From positions 1 to 20,276 of IMG/VR virus record IMGVR_UViG_3300037193_000457: DNA of 20,276 nucleotides. One strand, written 5' to 3'. The DNA comes from a virus. Within the stretch, counting starts at the first letter, position 1. The number at the start of each line of letters is the position of its first letter. The notes beneath the pieces are model-generated. The model searched no databases and was not told the origin of the DNA. It was given only the letters and a program-made list of their open reading frames with translations. Both the position numbers and the translations under genes were made by a program. Below are positions 8,096-15,216 of this stretch, one piece after another.

Positions 8096-8461
8096 TTAAT
8101 TATAAAAAGATTTTACTTCATCAGGTGTAGCGATAACAAATCCATCATAAGTGTCCATAATTGTCTGAGCGTCTTTTTGAGACATTACCTGATACGGATG
8201 AGACTTGGTAAATTTATATCCAAACACTTCAAATGAAGGATTAAGTCTATTCATCTTCAGTAAGATTGTTGAGCTGAACTCAACCTGTTCAGTACTATTT
8301 TTCTCCACCGGCTCTTCAAATCTTTTATACATTGCATATGTCTTTCCACTTTCTTGCAATTTTAATATTATTTCTTTTCTAGTATCTTCTTCTGTTACAG
8401 GAATTTCAAATAAATGTGCTGCTTTTTGCAGCTCCTCTAATTTTAATTTGTCAAATGACAT
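8096..8461 (-). CDS. Small capsid-associated protein candidate, HeH/SAP-like N-terminus
   Basis: A 121-residue protein directly after the major capsid gene. Residues 3-40 (KLKLEELQKAAHLFEI, then TEEDTRKEIILKLQESGK) look like the short helix-extended loop-helix motif of HeH/SAP-type domains. These are common in small phage proteins near the capsid gene. The rest is beta-like and carries FEVFGYKFTKSHPYQVMS. Possible roles are head decoration or capsid completion, but I cannot choose. AGGAGG lies five bases before the ATG. The gene has its own promoter candidate and its own terminator, so it is expressed as a single-gene unit, which suits an abundant virion component. Confidence 0.6.
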   Translation of the reverse strand: MSFDKLKLEELQKAAHLFEIPVTEEDTRKEIILKLQESGKTYAMYKRFEEPVEKNSTEQVEFSSTILLKMNRLNPSFEVFGYKFTKSHPYQVMSQKDAQTIMDTYDGFVIATPDEVKSFYN

Positions 8462-8477
8462 TTCAACCTCCTAATCG

Positions 8478-8486
8478 ATTGTATCA
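8478..8486 (-). promoter_or_regulatory. Extended -10 promoter candidate for the 121-aa gene
   Basis: TGA plus TACAAT (8483-8478) lies just past the major capsid terminator. The predicted start near 8471 falls within the Shine-Dalgarno AGGAGG (8472-8467), so the leader would be only about 10 bases. Confidence 0.5.
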
Positions 8487-8497
8487 CATAAATGGAA

Positions 8498-8521
8498 AAA
8501 GCAGGACCGAAGTCCTGCTTT
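8498..8521 (-). terminator. Terminator after the major capsid protein, UUCG tetraloop
   Basis: In the RNA a 10-bp stem AAAGCAGGAC / GTCCTGCTTT is closed by UUCG inside a C-G pair, a very stable tetraloop. It is followed by TTCC, so the U-run is TTTTT including the end of the stem. It lies 18 bases past the capsid stop. A strong, textbook Rho-independent terminator. Confidence 0.9.
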
Positions 8522-8539
8522 CACCGACTATACTTCATA

Positions 8540-9532
8540 TTACGCTGCAAGCTTTACGTTCTTAACGATTACTGCTGCGTCTAGGTTTTCCCAGTTTACA
8601 CCAGCACGGATGTATGTAGTATATTCAATAGCATCCTTCTTTGGCTGGAATTCACGGAATACCTGAACATCACGCTTAATACCCATTACACGATTCTTCG
8701 GGAATGTCAATTCCACGTGTCCATGATCACCAGTACCACCTGAGTAAGATGCATTTTCTGATTCTAGGAACAATGGAACTTCTTGCAGTGTAACACCGAA
8801 TGGGCGACCTGCAACGAATCCATTAGCACCCTCAGTACGAACTGGGCCACCATCGATCAAACGATCAGATCTTGGACCTGTCCATGCACCATTACCCTGT
8901 TGTGCCTGAGCATATAGGTAATCCTGAATTGAATTAGAACCTGTGTAGAATCTCAATCCAACACGATTTTGCATATAGGTTCTTGGCATAGCCTTTAGAG
9001 CTTTGTTGAAGATAGGTAGATCTAATTGAGCACCACCAGCATCTACAACGTGAGCACCTGCAAGGGCAAGTTTGTACCAACCATTAAAGATCTTTAAGGT
9101 TCCGTTTGTTGAAGTCGTATCGCCATTGATGGCTAGGTCTTCTAGGTCGTTACCAAATTGTGTTGACATAAGTCTTGCAATATGATCTTCTAGGTCTGCT
9201 CCTTCGATGTTATCTTCAAGAGATTCGCTTGAAAGTTCCCAGTCTAGACGAATCTTTCTTGTCACCAATGAAATTTTGCTAAATGTTACTCCAGCATTTT
9301 CACCAGTGTCTACTGCTTCTGTAGCTGCACGAATTAGTCTCTGACCAACTGCAATTCTGTCAATTTCGGCTACCTCGGAGCGCATTCTGACGGTTCTACA
9401 ATCCTGTAGCATGACTGTTGCATCGAACATATAGTCGATGAATCGATTGCTTTGTTCCGGAGCAAGTAGACCACCACCACCGCTACCAACTTCGGTAGTG
9501 CGAATTACTTTTTCTAGAATATTTTCGCTCAT
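8540..9532 (-). CDS. Major capsid protein, HK97 fold
   Basis: The shell protein, 330 residues. It follows the protease and scaffold region as usual, begins MSENILEKVIRTTEVGSGGG and has the HK97-type order: a short flexible N-arm, an E-loop region (RRTVRMRSEVAEIDRIAVGQ-like, residues 45-65), a spine helix (LEDHIARLMSTQFGNDLEDLAING, about 115-140), and a C-terminal P-domain strand (IEYTTYIRAGVNWENLDAAV). The N-arm is short, so no large N-terminal delta domain appears to be cleaved, consistent with a separate scaffold. GAAAGGAGAG precedes the ATG, and a strong terminator follows. Confidence 0.9.
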   Translation of the reverse strand: MSENILEKVIRTTEVGSGGGGLLAPEQSNRFIDYMFDATVMLQDCRTVRMRSEVAEIDRIAVGQRLIRAATEAVDTGENAGVTFSKISLVTRKIRLDWELSSESLEDNIEGADLEDHIARLMSTQFGNDLEDLAINGDTTSTNGTLKIFNGWYKLALAGAHVVDAGGAQLDLPIFNKALKAMPRTYMQNRVGLRFYTGSNSIQDYLYAQAQQGNGAWTGPRSDRLIDGGPVRTEGANGFVAGRPFGVTLQEVPLFLESENASYSGGTGDHGHVELTFPKNRVMGIKRDVQVFREFQPKKDAIEYTTYIRAGVNWENLDAAVIVKNVKLAA

Positions 9533-9565
9533 GTATAACTCTCCTTTCTATACATATTTTGTTTC

Positions 9566-10042
9566 TTAGTCAATATTATTAGGAAGAAATGCACTTGACC
9601 AGAAGGGCTTTTGTTCTTGCTTGTTTGACTTCTCGATGTGAGAGCCTGTCTCAACATCCGCTGACTTTTTGATTGCTGATGAAGACTCAACGCTAGTTAG
9701 TCTTTTTTCAACGCCATCCAAACCTTCCTTAAAGGTTTTAAAGTCTGCGGCAAGTTCTGTATGTGCCTTTAAAAGATCTTCCATGCGTGTTTCTACGCTC
9801 TTTTCGACACCTTCTACTGTCTTTTTAATATCTGCAATGGCTGCTTCTCGCTCAGCGCCTACTGAGTTCACACCCGCAAGAGTTGATTTAATTTCTTCAA
9901 GGGCCTTTGCAATTCCTTGAAGATCTGGTTCGTTAACTACTGTGCCATCTTCGGCATTCTCTTCAGAAGTTGTATTTTCTTCTTCTACTGTTTCTTCAGT
10001 AGTAGTTTCTACAGCTTCTTCCTTTTTTGCTTCGTCCGCCAT
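9566..10042 (-). CDS. Capsid scaffold protein, in-frame internal start
   Basis: The last 158 codons of the protease gene have their own start: ATG 10042 is preceded by AAAGGAGG (10057-10050), separated by seven bases, a far better ribosome-binding site than the parent gene has. The product begins MADEAKKEEAVETTTEETVE, is very acidic at the N-terminus, then forms a long helical coiled-coil (heptad-like LQGIAKALEEIKSTL to TSVESSS), and ends in a basic, aromatic tail (KPFWSSAFLPNNID). This matches scaffolds, which are usually made in excess of protease. The plan is the same as lambda C/Nu3. The nested start is read from sequence, the function from composition and context. Confidence 0.8.
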   Translation of the reverse strand: MADEAKKEEAVETTTEETVEEENTTSEENAEDGTVVNEPDLQGIAKALEEIKSTLAGVNSVGAEREAAIADIKKTVEGVEKSVETRMEDLLKAHTELAADFKTFKEGLDGVEKRLTSVESSSAIKKSADVETGSHIEKSNKQEQKPFWSSAFLPNNID

Positions 10043-10813
10043 GTTGGAACCTCCTTTCGTTTCACGCAGATCATTGTCGCTTTTAGCAAATCCAGAAGTA
10101 CCAAGTACTTCTTTCATCTTTTCTACTTTATCTTCACCGGCGACTGACTCAAACCAACCTGCGTTCTTCATTGGAGTCTCACATCTACTGCATTTTACAG
10201 ATTCTTCTTTGCTTAATACAGCAATTGCGTCGTCGTCGCACCAAAAGACGTTTTCTACATTGACTTCATTTGTGACGTTAATTGAAACGCCATCTGCTGT
10301 TTTCTCAATAGAAAAGACATTAGCAAATTGATTGCAAGGAGAGTCTACTAAGCTTAATTCTTCTAAAGAATAACCATCAATAAATCTGATGCTTCTATCT
10401 TCATCCGGAACATACTCTGTATGTTGCTTTGTAATTGAACCCTTGACAGAAAATCCACTTAGAGTACCATCGAGAACTTTTTCCCAAGTATCCGGTGCTC
10501 CTTTAGATACATATGCAGTAACATAAATACCGCTATACATTTTATTGGTACTTGGATCAAAAAAATCTCTTTGTTCAAAGCTCACCATTTTACCAATAGC
10601 TTTGCTTTTGTCATGCTGCTCTCTGATGTTTCCACGGAATGTTTCAAAAGCTTGAATGCTGGCTTCTGCGGTTAACACATCACCAGACTGATCAACATTA
10701 TCAAGAGTGGCAAATCCAGATACTTTCCGGTTTGCTTTGTCAAATTTAGTAAAAGGAACATTAATTTGCAGTTCACTCTCTGTGGCGTTCAATAGAGCTT
10801 TTTCTATCTTCAT
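9566..10813 (-). CDS. Prohead maturation protease fused to scaffold domain
   Basis: A 415-residue protein. Residues 1-170 are an S78/HK97-type prohead protease: His67 in REQHDKS, Ser122 in LSGFSVKG, and an acidic pair at 151-152 in YSLEELSLVDSPCN are the likely catalytic His, Ser and Glu. Residues 185-225 form a linker with Cys192, Cys208 and Cys211 (FWCDDD, then KCSRCETP), which looks like part of a zinc knuckle and is not typical of the family. Residues 258-415 are an acidic, coiled-coil scaffold that can also be made alone. There is no Shine-Dalgarno sequence before the ATG. Instead TATAAT ends nine bases upstream, directly after the membrane-protein stop, suggesting a nearly leaderless transcript. 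Confidence 0.88.
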   Translation of the reverse strand: MKIEKALLNATESELQINVPFTKFDKANRKVSGFATLDNVDQSGDVLTAEASIQAFETFRGNIREQHDKSKAIGKMVSFEQRDFFDPSTNKMYSGIYVTAYVSKGAPDTWEKVLDGTLSGFSVKGSITKQHTEYVPDEDRSIRFIDGYSLEELSLVDSPCNQFANVFSIEKTADGVSINVTNEVNVENVFWCDDDAIAVLSKEESVKCSRCETPMKNAGWFESVAGEDKVEKMKEVLGTSGFAKSDNDLRETKGGSNMADEAKKEEAVETTTEETVEEENTTSEENAEDGTVVNEPDLQGIAKALEEIKSTLAGVNSVGAEREAAIADIKKTVEGVEKSVETRMEDLLKAHTELAADFKTFKEGLDGVEKRLTSVESSSAIKKSADVETGSHIEKSNKQEQKPFWSSAFLPNNID

Positions 10814-10822
10814 GATGATTTG

Positions 10823-10828
10823 ATTATA
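10823..10828 (-). promoter_or_regulatory. -10 box nine bases before the protease ATG
   Basis: A perfect TATAAT lies between the membrane-protein stop and the protease ATG at 10813. Transcription would begin near 10816, leaving a three-base leader. It lacks the TGn extension seen at other such sites, and no -35 is evident, so it is weaker evidence than those. Confidence 0.4.
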
Positions 10829-10830
10829 AT

Positions 10831-11223
10831 CTAGAGCTTTTTAAAAGGCAAATTATCTCTATTCACCTTAATATTCACTGATACAAATAAGCTGTATACA
10901 GCTATCATTAAGGCAAATATCCATAATACATTTTGCCAGCTCATATAGATTAATCCTCCCATCGATAGAAACCACCAATAAAAACTTAATTGCGTTCCTA
11001 CTAATAGAGTTCTGTATTTATCTCCTATAGACCCCGACAAAATAAAAGATCCAATTATTAGCATTATTGCTGCAACTAACCACTCTGGCACATTATTGAT
11101 ATAGCCTAGTGAATCAAAAGGTAAGCTGATCCAAATGCCCAATAGTATGTTAAAAAATCCTAATATGCTGACGCCAGCAGTATTAATTGGACTTAGCATC
11201 TTCTTTGCTGTTTTTTCTAACAT
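10831..11223 (-). CDS. Four-helix membrane protein of unknown function
   Basis: A 130-residue protein I do not recognise. Four hydrophobic segments are clear at about residues 16-34, 48-66, 73-93 and 98-116, with basic ends (MLEKTAKKML and NRDNLPFKKL), so both termini are predicted inside the cell. The third helix is rich in aromatics (SFYWWFLSMGGLIYMSW). Its ATG shares an A with the portal stop (TAATG), so it is translated with the portal gene. A membrane protein in the head gene cluster could be a holin-like pore, a membrane anchor for prohead assembly or a superinfection factor. There is no gene overlap with the protease gene that follows. Confidence 0.75.
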   Translation of the reverse strand: MLEKTAKKMLSPINTAGVSILGFFNILLGIWISLPFDSLGYINNVPEWLVAAIMLIIGSFILSGSIGDKYRTLLVGTQLSFYWWFLSMGGLIYMSWQNVLWIFALMIAVYSLFVSVNIKVNRDNLPFKKL

Positions 11224-12803
11224 TACGGAGATTTCCTTCCTTCACCCTTAGCATTTCTACCAGAAGATGAATTGGGACTGTCAGATTTATTATTGGCTCT
11301 TTGGGTATCTCTCTCTCTTGTTTTCATAGAATTAGCTTTTTGATCTGCTTGTTGCTGTGCTGTCAATACCATAGGCTCATTACCTTTTCCATCCGGGCGG
11401 GCGGGTTGTCCACGCTTTGCCCTGACTTCATCGGGAACCGCAGAACCATTCTTGATATTTCTATCATCAATTTGTGATTGAGTGTCTTCGTCAACAAGAG
11501 ACAATTCGTTTAGTTTAAATTCAACGATATCAGTAATTTCTTTAAAAATTCTTCTTATTTTCTTTTCGAAGATAGCCTGTTCAGGTCTTGAATAAGATTC
11601 TTTAAATACTTTATCTGCATCTTTCGAGGCGGCCAGAGAAGTACTCTTTCCACTGAACACCCCGGCTCTTGTGGAAGGTATTCTATGTGCCATAAAGATT
11701 TCCTCATTATTTTGCTCTCGGAAATCACCAAATGAAGAATCTTGCTTACCTGCCTCAATTGATTTGAATTCAATTTCTGCATCAACAGATCCTAACGGAA
11801 CATAAACACTTCTATGGTGTTGTCCTCGCAATCCTGTTTCAAAAAATTCCACCAATGTCTGCATGGCTGTAGTTGATAAAGCGGCACCCTTGGTAACAAT
11901 AACATGTCGTGGTATTGCCTTATTTTCAAAATAGTCAAGATTATATCTTGATGCAAATTCATTACCAGCTAATGCATTCTTCGCCGCTATAATATTGGGA
12001 ATACCATAATAGTTGTCATTTGGAGAATACTTCTTAAAATGAATTACTTCATTGGGACTAGAATCATCTCCAATAGGATTAGATGTAGTTTCTCCAAAGT
12101 TTCTAAAGTAAGCAACTCTATTGCCAAATATTTGCACGAATCCATCTCTGTTACGACGCACTCTTACATACTTTGCAGGTAAATGACCTATATAGCCTAT
12201 TCTTCCTTGACTGTCCCGACCGATTTCTAAATATGCGTTTCCCATAGTTTCATAATCTTTACCAATCTTACGCATAATTTCTTCCCATACGTCTTCTCTA
12301 TTGGTCGATTCCAGCCAAACTTCAATATTGTCTCTTGCATCTTGAATTAATTTGTCTAGATTTTTTAAACCTGACGCAGATCTTACCTTTTGTCTTGCAG
12401 ACTTGCTTTTTTTTGATTCAATCCAATCATATCCCAAGCCAAATACGCTTTCCACTTTTGCATCAACGGCAGCCATGTGTGCAGGCGATATTTCATAGAG
12501 TTTTGCAAGATAATCCATATTGTATGGTGGCGTAATACACTCAAGATAATCATACCCATACATTTCATCAACATTGATTTGCTTTGATTTGGCTTTGCCT
12601 GATTGATTCGTATAGGCTTTTGATAACTCTCTATCTTTTCTTCTTACAAAGTTTCTATCCAGGCCCTTCATTTTTCTTATGCCTGGTATTTTAAATACAT
12701 CAAAATCGGCCTCGTCACCTGAAAATCTAACAGATGCTGACCGTGACTTATATACTTGCACCAATTCTGACTGTGTAAAAGTGTCTTCAGCTTCTTCTAT
12801 CAC
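11223..12803 (-). CDS. Portal protein
   Basis: The dodecameric ring at the capsid vertex through which DNA enters and leaves. The 526-residue sequence has the PBSX/SPP1-like portal pattern: ITPPYNMDYLAKLYEISPAH near residue 90, a wing with DYETMGNAYLEIGRD, then FKKYSPNDNYYGIPNIIAA, and NLDYFENKAIPRHVIVTKGA before the clip and stem region. The C-terminal 90 residues are polar and probably disordered. Start is GTG 12803, with GAGG four bases upstream, and overlaps the preceding gene by 17 bases. It probably shares a transcript with the small upstream gene and the downstream membrane gene. I see no terminase gene next to it. Confidence 0.9.
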   Translation of the reverse strand: MIEEAEDTFTQSELVQVYKSRSASVRFSGDEADFDVFKIPGIRKMKGLDRNFVRRKDRELSKAYTNQSGKAKSKQINVDEMYGYDYLECITPPYNMDYLAKLYEISPAHMAAVDAKVESVFGLGYDWIESKKSKSARQKVRSASGLKNLDKLIQDARDNIEVWLESTNREDVWEEIMRKIGKDYETMGNAYLEIGRDSQGRIGYIGHLPAKYVRVRRNRDGFVQIFGNRVAYFRNFGETTSNPIGDDSSPNEVIHFKKYSPNDNYYGIPNIIAAKNALAGNEFASRYNLDYFENKAIPRHVIVTKGAALSTTAMQTLVEFFETGLRGQHHRSVYVPLGSVDAEIEFKSIEAGKQDSSFGDFREQNNEEIFMAHRIPSTRAGVFSGKSTSLAASKDADKVFKESYSRPEQAIFEKKIRRIFKEITDIVEFKLNELSLVDEDTQSQIDDRNIKNGSAVPDEVRAKRGQPARPDGKGNEPMVLTAQQQADQKANSMKTRERDTQRANNKSDSPNSSSGRNAKGEGRKSP

Positions 12804-13125
12804 CGAACCTCATCTCTTCCTTATATGCTCCGATATCATAAGGGTCCGGAACTAAACCTTGATTCATTCTATAAAGTTGTTCTTGAAGTTCCTCATCGGA
12901 AATTTTTCTATGACCTTCAAGAAATACTGGCTCACCTTCTGAAAATCCATAATAATTAGCAGCTTTTCTCAGCGCACTGATTGCTTTAAGATCTCCTCGG
13001 AAAGCAGAAATACTCATAACATTGGCATCTTCATCTGCAACAAAAGTATCATCTGGTAATTTCCAGACATACACACCTAAATTTGTTTCGGATATCGCAG
13101 AAATCCTACTTTTTTTATCACTCAT
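12787..13125 (-). CDS. Small pre-portal protein, conserved in type but of unknown function
   Basis: A 112-residue protein starting at ATG 13125 (TTG 13131 is also in frame but is inside the promoter). It is polar and lacks membrane segments: a beta-rich start with NLGVYVWKLPDDTFVADEDA, then SAFRGDLKAISALRKAANYYG, and a C-terminal MNQGLVPDPYDIGAYKEEMR. I recall similar small proteins just upstream of portal genes in actinophages, always without known function. There is no Shine-Dalgarno sequence. TGGTATAAT ends six bases before the ATG, so the transcript should start on the ATG itself. It overlaps the portal start by 17 bases and is the first gene of the head operon. Confidence 0.7.
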   Translation of the reverse strand: MSDKKSRISAISETNLGVYVWKLPDDTFVADEDANVMSISAFRGDLKAISALRKAANYYGFSEGEPVFLEGHRKISDEELQEQLYRMNQGLVPDPYDIGAYKEEMRFGDRRS

Positions 13126-13131
13126 AACCAA

Positions 13132-13140
13132 ATTATACCA
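13132..13140 (-). promoter_or_regulatory. Extended -10 promoter of the head operon, leaderless
   Basis: TGG plus a perfect TATAAT (13137-13132) places +1 at 13125, the A of the ATG. A weak -35 (TTGCAT) lies 18 bases upstream. The spacer between them overlaps the right arm of a 16-bp inverted repeat, so this promoter could be regulated by a protein binding there. Confidence 0.65.
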
Positions 13141-13185
13141 ATATCCTTAAAAATGATGCAAACTATGACCATTTTTAAGGATATT
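13140..13185. repeat. 16-bp perfect inverted repeat, terminator or operator
   Basis: AATATCCTTAAAAATG (13140-13155) and its exact complement (13170-13185) enclose a 14-base spacer. The right arm overlaps the stop codon of the LamG-like gene, and the left arm lies in the spacer of the head-operon promoter. As RNA it would be a long but AT-rich hairpin without a U-run (it is followed by GGTATAAT), so it is a poor terminator by the usual rule. An operator for a dimeric regulator is at least as plausible. Confidence 0.75.
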
Positions 13186-14752
13186 AAATACCACCGCCAC
13201 CAATAATTGCCCATGCGTAAGTATAAACTTTAAATGGAGAAGTTCCATCCGCTTCACTTTCAGTAATATCTGAAGGATTTTCTATTAATGATATGCTGTG
13301 ATAGGAGCTGAGAATTGCATACAATTGAGATGCAGTATCTGCCGATAATTCTGTGGGATATGCAGCAATAAAAGAATATTCAATTATATTAGTTTCTGTT
13401 CGGGATGCGTTGCTGTTTAAGTAAAATTCCGTAGCAGACGTTGATGCTTTTGTCAGGACCAAGTGATTCCACTGGTTTATTCTTGCTTCATCCAAATCAG
13501 TGACAAGGTCTCCATTTAAATAAGCCGTAAAGCCAGTAATAGATCCTGAAGTACCACAAGAAGCAGAACCATCCGCACTATAAAAAACTATTGTTTTATC
13601 ATTATTTCTAGGCATAAATAAAATCTCAATTGTTTTCGGCGAATCGTCATCTATCCATACACCTTCATAAGAAATATCGTATAATTCTACTCCTTCCGGA
13701 AAATTTACTATTGATGAACTATGTGTATCCGGATAAAAAGGTCCACCATTTGGAGTAAGTTCTGCTGGTGTTCTTGTAGATATTTTATTATCGAACATTG
13801 GAAATATATTAATAATAAATGACCTTGTAACATCTTGTGCTCTCACCCGTATCTGTAAAACATAGAAGTCGGCAGAAGGAGAAAAAGAAACTTTTCCTGT
13901 AAAAGCAGTCCACGACACATCATTTGTACTGTAATACATTGGCATATCGGTATAATTTGATTCGATAGAAATTGAATCAAGATCTTCTTCGCTAGACAGA
14001 GGAAACACTGTCGTGTATAAATAATATTCATTTTCTAGAGGGTCTACAGTAAAGTCTGTGGCATATATTTTTTGCCTAGGGAGTCCACGATAACTATCAA
14101 ATAGACTTCCATTTCCTTGATACGTTTTTTCTATAAAACCCAAATAGTCTATTTCAGATGCGTTGATATAATTAGACTTTGATACAAACGTATCCGAATA
14201 GATACCTATCCCGTCTATTGTGTAAGAATTATCCGTTGTGGTTTTAAACGACACATCAATAACTGACAAAGGGTCGGTTTCTCTATATGAAACTTGTGAA
14301 ATTTGCTCGTTCACTTTCAGAGTACAGTAGAGAGAGTCAAAGGTAATTACTACATGCATCTTGCCCGGCCATTTTTCCATTAAAATAAATGCAGATTTTT
14401 GTATTTGATCAACATCGATAAATCTTATCTCAACACCCGTGTTGGTAATAAAAATCCCATTGAGATTATCTGAATCACCAAATACACATACTGGCTCTGT
14501 GGGTTGCATTATTTGCATCACGAACTCCATATTACTATCTTCTCTAAAAAAGATAGGATTACTACTGAAGGCTATTGACTCAGTAGAAGAAATTCGCCAA
14601 GAAGATGGATTACCAACAATAATTGGCTGCCCTACATTCGTAGATGTATTTGTCAGCGTATACAGGGTATTACCAGATTGATCGGACGATGAATTTGAAG
14701 AAAAGTAAAAATCTGGTTTATGGGATATAGCAATTCTATCGTAATTGCTCAT
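13184..14752 (-). CDS. LamG-like tail or receptor-type protein
   Basis: A 522-residue, beta-rich, extracellular-type protein with many Ser, Thr, Asn and Asp residues. Two regions have the laminin-G/concanavalin-like pattern: residues about 30-190 (with KMHVVITFDSLYCTLKVNEQ) and about 340-485 (with NQWNHLVLTKASTSATEFYL). Such domains bind sugars or proteins. In phages they occur in tail fibres, minor tail proteins and capsid decorations. The end is glycine-rich (AWAIIGGGGI). It starts eight bases after the stop of the 146-aa gene and may be translated with it. It lies upstream of the portal gene and not after the tape measure, which is unusual for a tail protein. The domain assignment is from pattern only. 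Confidence 0.6.
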   Translation of the reverse strand: MSNYDRIAISHKPDFYFSSNSSSDQSGNTLYTLTNTSTNVGQPIIVGNPSSWRISSTESIAFSSNPIFFREDSNMEFVMQIMQPTEPVCVFGDSDNLNGIFITNTGVEIRFIDVDQIQKSAFILMEKWPGKMHVVITFDSLYCTLKVNEQISQVSYRETDPLSVIDVSFKTTTDNSYTIDGIGIYSDTFVSKSNYINASEIDYLGFIEKTYQGNGSLFDSYRGLPRQKIYATDFTVDPLENEYYLYTTVFPLSSEEDLDSISIESNYTDMPMYYSTNDVSWTAFTGKVSFSPSADFYVLQIRVRAQDVTRSFIINIFPMFDNKISTRTPAELTPNGGPFYPDTHSSSIVNFPEGVELYDISYEGVWIDDDSPKTIEILFMPRNNDKTIVFYSADGSASCGTSGSITGFTAYLNGDLVTDLDEARINQWNHLVLTKASTSATEFYLNSNASRTETNIIEYSFIAAYPTELSADTASQLYAILSSYHSISLIENPSDITESEADGTSPFKVYTYAWAIIGGGGI

Positions 14753-14760
14753 ATTATCAC

Positions 14761-15201
14761 TTACTTAGCTATCCATTCGATTCGGCCATCATACTTATAT
14801 AAAGTAGGAGGGGGAGATACATAGGTAGGATACGCGCTAGAATTCCACATGGTATGAGTTGTTTCCACGTTGACACTCACTTCATTGGTGGAAGTGTATC
14901 TTAGTTTAAACAAACTTTCTCCTGCAAAGAGAACCTTCCATATACGTGTTTCTTTGGCAAGAGTCCAGTTATCGAAACTGGTTCCTACTGCACCAACATA
15001 GTCAACATGTCTATAGCCTTTAACATTTGGATTTCCAGGAACATACTCATTAATAAAAATGGCTTCGTGAACAGTCATATCAGCGGTGTGTGTTGCCCAT
15101 GAAACTACTACTCCACCCAGCCATGAACCGGCCGTGGGAATATTAACCAATTTGGTAATATTTGTCCCAGCCGGTAGTTGAACAGTAAAGGTACTTGCCA
15201 T
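14761..15201 (-). CDS. 146-aa beta-rich protein, unknown
   Basis: I do not recognise this protein. It is 146 residues, rich in Thr, Val, Trp and Asn, with no membrane segment or signal peptide and a predicted all-beta character (TFTVQLPAGTNITKLVNIP, later LFKLRYTSTNEVSVNVETTH). The composition looks like a virion surface protein, and it precedes the LamG-like gene on what is probably the same transcript. Its ATG has no properly spaced Shine-Dalgarno sequence (GGAAG is 15 bases away). TGTTATAAT ends six bases before the ATG, so the mRNA should be leaderless. Confidence 0.65.
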   Translation of the reverse strand: MASTFTVQLPAGTNITKLVNIPTAGSWLGGVVVSWATHTADMTVHEAIFINEYVPGNPNVKGYRHVDYVGAVGTSFDNWTLAKETRIWKVLFAGESLFKLRYTSTNEVSVNVETTHTMWNSSAYPTYVSPPPTLYKYDGRIEWIAK

Positions 15202-15207
15202 ATCGTT

Positions 15208-15216
15208 ATTATAACA
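15208..15216 (-). promoter_or_regulatory. Extended -10 promoter, leaderless, inside the PAS stop
   Basis: TGT plus TATAAT (15213-15208) places +1 at 15201, the A of the 146-aa gene ATG. The TAA of TATAAT region is also the PAS gene stop, so the promoter is embedded in the end of that gene. The spacing of six bases is identical to the head-operon promoter. Confidence 0.65.

Noticed and set aside
9669-10331. Overlapping plus-strand reading frames opposite the protease and scaffold region
   Set aside because: They mirror the protease-scaffold gene, have Ser- and Phe-rich composition typical of an antisense frame, and lack ribosome-binding sites.
13129-13131. TTG 13131 as the start of the pre-portal gene
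   Set aside because: It falls directly after the TATAAT box and ahead of the predicted transcript start at ATG 13125.
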